From contig DJKX01000030.1 of NCBI GenBank assembly GCA_002436185.1, positions 1 through 20,532 on the forward strand: a DNA stretch of 20,532 nt, written 5' to 3'. Positions 15,655 through 20,532 of the stretch are shown here, piece by piece. The stretch is from Fidelibacterota bacterium UBA6531 (GTDB taxonomy: Bacteria; Fidelibacterota; Marinisomatia; Marinisomatales; TCS55). Position numbers and translations under genes: made by a program. Every line of letters starts with the position of its first letter. Position 1 is the stretch's first letter. The notes beneath the pieces were generated by a model. That model saw only the letters and a program-made list of their open reading frames with translations, searched no databases and had not been told where the DNA came from.

Positions 15655-18122
15655 TATATCTCTATCCTGTAACCGAAGGTTAAGAAAAATGGAAACATGG
15701 GTACTGCCGCCCGTTCCATGCCGATGGTTTCCCCGGTCAGCCGGTTGATCTTGTTCCGGTACTGGTAGGTCAAGGCATTCACTGTATTGGTCACATTGAT
15801 CAGCTGGATATAGCGCTCATAGGGCAGACCTAAGAACGTTTTATTCTGTTTAAAACCAATGTCCCAACGGAAATATAACGGTAGTCGTTCTGAATTCTTA
15901 CTGCCCACGAGAAAACTTTCCATACCATACCAGGAAGGCATATACGGGTCATGGTTTGCGTTCCATTGCTCATAGCGTCCTATGGGTGGGGTGAAGGGCT
16001 GCCCGCTGGCCACTTGAAGGGACGTGCTGAAATGAACACCTTTCAGGTAGGAACCTATGCCGCTGCTCCCTTCTTTATATAGCTCAACATCACCCACCAG
16101 GTTCAAGGTGTGGGTACGATCATATTTGGGATAGTACCAGCCGTATTTATCAATATGCCTCTTTGTCTCCGCGTAGGTGTAACCAACCCAGCCCCGCAGG
16201 CGCCCGGCAGTCTTTTTGTATAACAGTTCCAGGCCGTAGGCATATCCTCTGGTATCATAAAATTCGTTAAAGGGTGTAAAGCGCAGCTCATCCTGTTCTT
16301 CCTGGAATAGCTCACCCTGTTTCAAGGTGATCAGGTTCTCAAAATGCTTGTAGTAGGTTTCGGCCCGAAATAGCCAGTTCTCCTCGGACAGGTATTCAAT
16401 GCCCAGTATTAGGTGGTCGGCGTAGGGCGCTTGCCGTTCAGCTGGGATGCCCAGCCAGAAGTCGATAATGCGCAGGGATTCATCCTCTGAATTGGCAATG
16501 GTCAGGAATTGGTGATAACGGCCAATCGCCAGTTTAAAAGACAGGTCTTGCCGCAAAAGATATTTCAAGCCAAAGCGGGGGTCGATGTACAGCGTGTCAT
16601 GGAGGGAATAGTCCATAAACCGAGCCCCCAACTGCAATGCCAGGTTGGAGGTAACATCCCACTTATCCTGGAAAAATAACGACGTCTCCTGGGTTTGATC
16701 CTGCATCTGTAATGGATTCAGGTAAATGGTTGTGTCCAGGGTGGAATATTCCAATTCCATCCCCAGGTCATAGTTCACCCGCTTGATCTGCGCCCCGCCC
16801 ATAAGCTGGTGGTTGGCCAATCCGTGCCAGGAAATTTCTGTTTCGATGGTCCGATCATCCACAATATCAAAGAAATCAAAGGAAAAGGCATCGCTGAAAG
16901 AGCCCAATTCATTGCCAGAAGTCCAGTTACCGGTTTCTGAAAAAGACATATCAAAATGGAACCGGTAGCGGCTGTTGGCCACAAATGTTTTTGCCACCAG
17001 CTGGGGACTAATGAGCCAGCGCCAGGTCAAACTGTTGGAATGGTTCCCCCAGGGCCAGTTGATAGCGAAGGTCGAACTACTATTTTCATAATAATCAGTC
17101 TGGATCTCATAACTCTCTGACTGATCGGTAAACTCAAAGTCCAGAACATCGTCGCCATAAAAACGGCTATAGGTGAGGCGGTGGTCGGGGTTTAAATCCA
17201 GGTTGATCTTGATCTGGTAATCGTAGAAATAATAGGGAAATTCGAAGCCGCTATCATCACCGGCCAGCCACAAGATTGCATTAAAAAATTGATCAAAATA
17301 GGTGCGTCTTCCGGCAAACATCCAGGAGCCTTTCATACCGCCGATTTTCGGCAGGGGGCCTTCAAGCAGGGCCTTGCTGGAAATGGCCGATATATTGGCA
17401 ATGCCGTGAAATTCTTCCGTATTACCCTCCCGGTTAATCACATTTAATATGGCACCCATCCTACCACCATAACGAGCCGGAAAGCCGCCGGCGTGGAAAT
17501 CCGCTTCCTTGATAGCATCAGTATTGAAAGTGGAAAAGATACCGCCTAAATGATAGGGATTATAAATGGTAATGCCATCCAGCATGACCAGGTTCTGGTC
17601 CGGCGTACTGCCGCGGACGTAGAGGGCACTGGAAAAATCATTCAGGGTCTGTACTCCCGGCAGCATCTGTACCGTGCGAAAGAGGTCCGGTTCCACAAAA
17701 GCTGGTGCCATTTCTAGTGTCCGAATATCAAGACTTACCCTGCTGGGTTCCACAAGCTGGCGCATTTTCTGGATCTCACCGAAAACATCCACTGCCTCCC
17801 CTTCAATAACTGTGGACCGCAGGCGAAAATCCAAGCGCTGGTTCTCGCCAGCAAATACCATGATGCTATCTGTAATTATCTCAAACCCGATAATGGAGAC
17901 AGCGATCTCTTGCTCACCTGCTGGTACACCGGTTATGACAAAATACCCTTCCATGTTGGTCGCCCCGCCGATGTTACTATCTTTAATAAACACGTTAGCA
18001 TATCCCAGGGGCTCGCCGCTGGCATCATCTCTAACGAAGCCACTTATAGTTGAAACTTGAGCACAAAGCATACTATGGAAAAAGAGAAAAAAAGCTCCAA
18101 GTAGATATAGAAATTTATTCAT
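15654..18122 (-). CDS. TonB-dependent outer-membrane receptor with carboxypeptidase-regulatory-like domain
   Basis: An 822-aa receptor if begun at the ATG at 18122. The frame stays open to a TTG at 18173, but the ATG gives a proper signal peptide (MNKFLYLLGAFFLFFHSMLCAQ), so it is preferred. Residues about 23-105 are a carboxypeptidase-D-regulatory-like beta domain (GFVRDDASGEPLGYANVFI region). About 125-232 is the plug, with RTVQMLPGVQTL, YVRGSTPDQNLVMLDG and GGFPARYGGRMGAILNV. The rest is the 22-strand barrel, with many aromatic strands, ending in FPFFLTFGYRIEI. It uses TonB energy to import a ligand that cannot be read from sequence. A weak or absent Shine-Dalgarno and a 47-nt gap follow the DUF885 gene. 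The base composition is the most GC-rich in the window. Confidence 0.95.
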   Translation of the reverse strand: MNKFLYLLGAFFLFFHSMLCAQVSTISGFVRDDASGEPLGYANVFIKDSNIGGATNMEGYFVITGVPAGEQEIAVSIIGFEIITDSIMVFAGENQRLDFRLRSTVIEGEAVDVFGEIQKMRQLVEPSRVSLDIRTLEMAPAFVEPDLFRTVQMLPGVQTLNDFSSALYVRGSTPDQNLVMLDGITIYNPYHLGGIFSTFNTDAIKEADFHAGGFPARYGGRMGAILNVINREGNTEEFHGIANISAISSKALLEGPLPKIGGMKGSWMFAGRRTYFDQFFNAILWLAGDDSGFEFPYYFYDYQIKINLDLNPDHRLTYSRFYGDDVLDFEFTDQSESYEIQTDYYENSSSTFAINWPWGNHSNSLTWRWLISPQLVAKTFVANSRYRFHFDMSFSETGNWTSGNELGSFSDAFSFDFFDIVDDRTIETEISWHGLANHQLMGGAQIKRVNYDLGMELEYSTLDTTIYLNPLQMQDQTQETSLFFQDKWDVTSNLALQLGARFMDYSLHDTLYIDPRFGLKYLLRQDLSFKLAIGRYHQFLTIANSEDESLRIIDFWLGIPAERQAPYADHLILGIEYLSEENWLFRAETYYKHFENLITLKQGELFQEEQDELRFTPFNEFYDTRGYAYGLELLYKKTAGRLRGWVGYTYAETKRHIDKYGWYYPKYDRTHTLNLVGDVELYKEGSSGIGSYLKGVHFSTSLQVASGQPFTPPIGRYEQWNANHDPYMPSWYGMESFLVGSKNSERLPLYFRWDIGFKQNKTFLGLPYERYIQLINVTNTVNALTYQYRNKINRLTGETIGMERAAVPMFPFFLTFGYRIEI

Positions 18123-18169
18123 TATACAAAAAGTTTCTGTAGGCAATCTTGATAACAGCAAAACGCATG

Positions 18170-19990
18170 TCAATTCAGTTTGGATGTGATCCAGTTATCT
18201 ACCTGTTTTTCAAGAATGTTCAATGGTAACCGGCCATTGGTGAGAACCACGTCATGGTATTCGCGAATATCAAAAGCATCGCCTAGTTCCATTCTGGCTT
18301 TTTCCCGCAATTCCAAAATCTTGAGCATACCTATTTTATAGCCCGTCGCCTGGCCCGCCATGACAATATGACGCTCAACCATTTTTACAGCGTCTGCTTC
18401 CACATTGGGTGTATTATTTACATAATAGGCAATCCCTTCTTCCCGGGTCCATTTTTTGGCATGGATCCCAGTATCCACCACCAACCGACAAGCTCGCCAG
18501 AGTTCCATAGCCAAACGGCCGAAATCAGAATAGGGATCCGTATAAAATCCGATCTCTTTTGGAATATATTCACTGTACAATGCCCAGCCTTCGCCGTAGG
18601 CGGTATACCAGCCAAATTTGCGGAACATGGGAATATCTTCTAATTCTTGGGAAATGGCTATCTGCATATGGTGACCGGGAATACCTTCATGATAGGCTAA
18701 TGCTTCCATCTGATATTTTGGAATGGCTTTCATATCGTAAGTATTCACATAATACGTTCCCGGACGTGATCCATCCAATGCTGCACTCTGGTAAAACGCT
18801 TTCCCGGCAGATTCTTCACGAAATGCTTCCACGGGTTTCACCACAATGACTGCTTTGGGTTTGGTGATAAATAACTCATCCAGCGTCTCTCTCATTTCAT
18901 CCACAATCCGGGTTGCCTCTGCAACATAATCTGCTCGTCCTTGGTCAGAATCCCCATAGAAATGCTGTTCATCCTCATTCACATGAACAAAGAATTCCTG
19001 GAGTGTTCCCGAAAAACCTACCTGTTTCATGATTGCACGCATTTCATCATGGATTCGATCTACTTCTTTTAATCCCACTTCATGGATATCATCCGCTGTC
19101 ATATCTGTTGTGGTGATGGCAGCCAGGCGCGCATTGAAAAAATTAACACCATCAGGGAGATCCCAGACACCATCTGTTGGTGATGCCTCATTCTGGAGAT
19201 CTTCAAAATATGCGATCAATTTTTCATAGGCTGGTTGGACCTGTTTGACCAGGGCATTCTCGGCCTGAACCAGTAATCGATCACGTTGGCGCTGCTTGAT
19301 GTCCAGCGCATTGACCTTTTTCCTGAAATCCTCAAGGATCGTCCCATCAATCCCTGTGCTTTCAAACGGTTCATTAGAAATAACATTTCTACTATCTCGA
19401 AGGACATGAGGAAAAACAAATTCCGGTGGAATAATCCCTACAGCCCTGCGTTTTTCCAGGCCAATGATCGCATGCTTAAATAAGGTTGGAACTCTCTGTA
19501 GCCGACTGATATAATTTTCAGCATCGCGGATATTTTCCACCTTATGCATACTAATGAGATCCGCAGGTATACCGGACTGCAAACCGTGCATCTGGTTGAA
19601 TGGATAATTATGGTAACGGTACTTGTGGTTGGCGATGCTGCGCTCGTGCTCATAGACGAACAAATCGTAGCTTAATCTTGTCTGTTCATCGAGATTAGTA
19701 TAGTCTATGTTGTTTATGAGCCAGCGTAGTTCACGTTTTGTTCTTGCCAGTCCCAATTTAGAAGCTCGCTCTGAATTATCATCCCAGTGCCCCTGGGCCT
19801 CCTTAATTCCCAGCCACATCTTGAATTCAGGGCTACGGTCTACCCTATCCTGAAATATTTTTTCAAAAAAAGCATTAGCCTTTGCAGATTCATCTTCAAC
19901 CTGCGGTTCTAAGGATGCCTTATTTGGATTAAGAAAGATCATTCCCACTGCTACAAGAAACAATACAGCGATGCCGTGTCGTTCATTCAT
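18170..19990 (-). CDS. DUF885-family zinc metallopeptidase
   Basis: A 606-aa protein counted from the ATG at 19990. A TTG at 20038 is open in frame, but the ATG has an AAAGG ribosome-binding site at 19998-20002 and leads straight into a membrane or signal segment (GIAVLFLVAVGMIFLNP). The catalytic region carries ALAYHEGIPGHH (HExxGHH, His434/Glu435/His440 in this numbering), with YGEGWALYSE about 30 residues later supplying another Glu, as in DUF885 proteins. The conserved C-terminal GRLPLNILEKQVDNW block is present. DUF885 proteins are exported or membrane-anchored peptidases, several with dipeptidyl or oligopeptide activity. Location: probably periplasmic or tethered. It is the first gene after a good promoter and probably shares a transcript with the receptor. 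Confidence 0.92.
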   Translation of the reverse strand: MNERHGIAVLFLVAVGMIFLNPNKASLEPQVEDESAKANAFFEKIFQDRVDRSPEFKMWLGIKEAQGHWDDNSERASKLGLARTKRELRWLINNIDYTNLDEQTRLSYDLFVYEHERSIANHKYRYHNYPFNQMHGLQSGIPADLISMHKVENIRDAENYISRLQRVPTLFKHAIIGLEKRRAVGIIPPEFVFPHVLRDSRNVISNEPFESTGIDGTILEDFRKKVNALDIKQRQRDRLLVQAENALVKQVQPAYEKLIAYFEDLQNEASPTDGVWDLPDGVNFFNARLAAITTTDMTADDIHEVGLKEVDRIHDEMRAIMKQVGFSGTLQEFFVHVNEDEQHFYGDSDQGRADYVAEATRIVDEMRETLDELFITKPKAVIVVKPVEAFREESAGKAFYQSAALDGSRPGTYYVNTYDMKAIPKYQMEALAYHEGIPGHHMQIAISQELEDIPMFRKFGWYTAYGEGWALYSEYIPKEIGFYTDPYSDFGRLAMELWRACRLVVDTGIHAKKWTREEGIAYYVNNTPNVEADAVKMVERHIVMAGQATGYKIGMLKILELREKARMELGDAFDIREYHDVVLTNGRLPLNILEKQVDNWITSKLN

Positions 19991-19997
19991 GTGTTTA

Positions 19998-20002
19998 CCT
20001 TT
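19998..20002 (-). promoter_or_regulatory. Ribosome-binding site deciding the DUF885 start
   Basis: AAAGG on the minus strand sits 7 nt before the ATG at 19990. No comparable site precedes the TTG at 20038, which lies on the terminator side of the promoter. The start is therefore placed at 19990. Confidence 0.6.
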
Positions 20003-20006
20003 GAAA

Positions 20007-20035
20007 ATTATATAAAAATAGCCCGGGAATGTAAA
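20007..20035 (-). promoter_or_regulatory. Sigma70-like promoter of the DUF885-receptor unit
   Basis: TTTACA (20035-20030) and TATAAT (20012-20007) are separated by exactly 17 nt on the minus strand. The -10 is a perfect match and the -35 has four of six consensus positions. Transcription would begin near 20000, giving a leader of only about 10 nt before the ATG. It lies between the upstream terminator and the peptidase gene, as expected for a new unit. Confidence 0.65.
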
Positions 20036-20036
20036 C

Positions 20037-20073
20037 AAAAAATCGCCGCCCTGAAAATCAGAACGGGGATTTT
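20037..20073 (-). terminator. Rho-independent terminator after the lipocalin-like gene
   Basis: On the minus strand the arms around the TTT loop (20055-20057) pair outward as CTGA/TCAG, two T-G pairs, GCC/GGC, one mismatch, then CTAAAA/TTTTAG-type pairs. This gives about 16 positions with one mismatch, ending in a run of six Ts. It starts 25 nt past the stop at 20099 and ends just before the -35 of the next unit. Confidence 0.78.
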
Positions 20074-20098
20074 CCTTGTAATATTATGTTATAGTGAT

Positions 20099-20532
20099 CT
20101 ATTGTTTTGTGTATTCCATATATGAACAGGAAGCCTCGATCCAATAATTACCAGCAGCCTGGCATGATGTCGCATCAGTAGAGCTTGTTTCCTCTCCATA
20201 TGAATCCTCACAATATGCGGGATTTATAGCCGTAACAGAAAATGAATTACCATCAGATGCCATGGAAACATTTTGACTTTCGCCATTGATAGTTAATGAT
20301 GTTCCATCAGAACTTTCTGACCATGTTGTATTTCCAGTTTCAGTCTCGCCCAATATAGATACTGTCATTTCAGCTGTGCCATCATCATTCAAAGTCATTG
20401 TCACTGACATTCCAAATGCTTGTACAAAGTCCCAGTTAGTGGAATCTAAATCACCTGTACAATCCGCATTTTCATATTCACCCATGAATGTTAAATCCCA
20501 GGTACCTACGAAGGCTGATACATCTTCATCTT
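20099..20532 (-). CDS. Lipocalin-like small protein, 5' end beyond the window
   Basis: The reading frame continues upstream of the ATG at 20485, without a stop, to the right edge. It adds DEDVSAFVGTWDLTF before MGEYENADC, so the gene is partial and the ATG at 20485 is unlikely to be its start. The visible 143 residues begin with the GTWDLT signature of lipocalin-like beta-barrel domains, then alternating strands (VTMTLNDDGTAEMTVSILG, TWSESSDGTSLTING), and end in a Cys-containing tail (NPAYCEDSYGEETSSTDATSC ... ASCSYMEYTKQ). Such proteins are usually exported or lipid-anchored, but the N-terminus needed to show that is missing. Function is unknown: it may bind a small hydrophobic ligand, by fold analogy only. 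Confidence 0.75.
   Translation of the reverse strand, partial: DEDVSAFVGTWDLTFMGEYENADCTGDLDSTNWDFVQAFGMSVTMTLNDDGTAEMTVSILGETETGNTTWSESSDGTSLTINGESQNVSMASDGNSFSVTAINPAYCEDSYGEETSSTDATSCQAAGNYWIEASCSYMEYTKQ

Noticed and set aside
18120..18126. TATAAT overlapping the TonB receptor start codon
   Set aside because: It coincides with the ATG itself and has no -35 at a workable distance.
18123..18173. Upstream TTG start for the TonB receptor
   Set aside because: It would add 17 residues before a clear signal peptide. The ATG at 18122 places the signal at the N-terminus.
1..20532. Plus-strand ORFs of 60-130 codons opposite the large minus-strand genes
   Set aside because: All lie within confident genes, show no signal peptides, motifs or ribosome-binding sites, and have the composition expected from reverse complements of coding sequence.
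1..20532. CRISPR arrays, tRNA/rRNA genes, insertion sequences, attachment sites
   Set aside because: I saw no spaced direct repeats, cloverleaf-like sequences, transposase motifs or long terminal inverted repeats.

Overview
The window reads like a piece of chromosome from a Gram-negative bacterium of the FCB (Fibrobacterota-Chlorobiota-Bacteroidota) superphylum. The evidence is a TonB-dependent receptor followed directly by a DUF4249 lipoprotein, a secreted protein ending in a QNYPNPFNPTT-type type IX secretion (T9SS/FlgD-like) sorting domain, and several lipoproteins. The sorting-domain style and the moderate, AT-leaning composition would suit Marinimicrobia (SAR406) or a relative. That placement is an inference, not something the sequence proves. 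Every supported gene lies on the minus strand, so transcription runs from high to low coordinates. No tRNA, rRNA, insertion sequence, CRISPR array or phage gene was seen.

Layout from right to left. (1) 20532-20099: the 3' part of a lipocalin-like small protein whose start lies beyond the right edge, ended by a strong hairpin terminator. (2) 19990-12278: a probable four-gene unit with a good -35/-10 promoter in front and a U-tract hairpin behind. It encodes a DUF885 metallopeptidase, a TonB-dependent receptor, a DUF4249 lipoprotein, and a large secreted CotH-kinase/lamin-tail protein with a T9SS sorting signal. (3) 12205-11018: a TPR protein and a UspA-like universal stress protein. (4) 10896-7352: an M1 aminopeptidase with a HEAT-like tail, a 2H phosphoesterase and an isochorismatase-family hydrolase, the last two overlapping by 8 nt. 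(5) 7313-191: a copper/silver-type metal-resistance cassette. It encodes a small secreted Cys-rich protein, a TolC-like outer-membrane channel, a CusB-like adaptor with two heavy-metal-binding motifs, a CusA/CzcA RND pump and an HMA-domain lipoprotein. A 30-codon ORF with half of a heavy-metal-binding motif follows and has no homologue I can name.

How the genes fit together. The cassette in part 5 should form a tripartite pump spanning inner membrane, periplasm and outer membrane. Its several small Cys/Met/His modules (HMA lipoprotein, Cys-rich protein, two adaptor motifs, the 30-residue ORF) could capture metal in the periplasm and hand it to the pump. The unit in part 2 combines outer-membrane uptake (receptor plus DUF4249) with a peptidase and a surface-exported CotH-like kinase. 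This is the least explained combination in the window and the best candidate for an undescribed system, although each component family is known. Two first-in-unit genes (the TPR and Cys-rich genes) lack Shine-Dalgarno motifs and have a -10-like hexamer very close to the start codon, which raises the possibility of leaderless mRNAs.

Three start codons deserve care. The longest open frames of the receptor, the DUF885 peptidase and the Cys-rich protein begin at TTG. An internal ATG followed by a signal peptide is the better start in each case.
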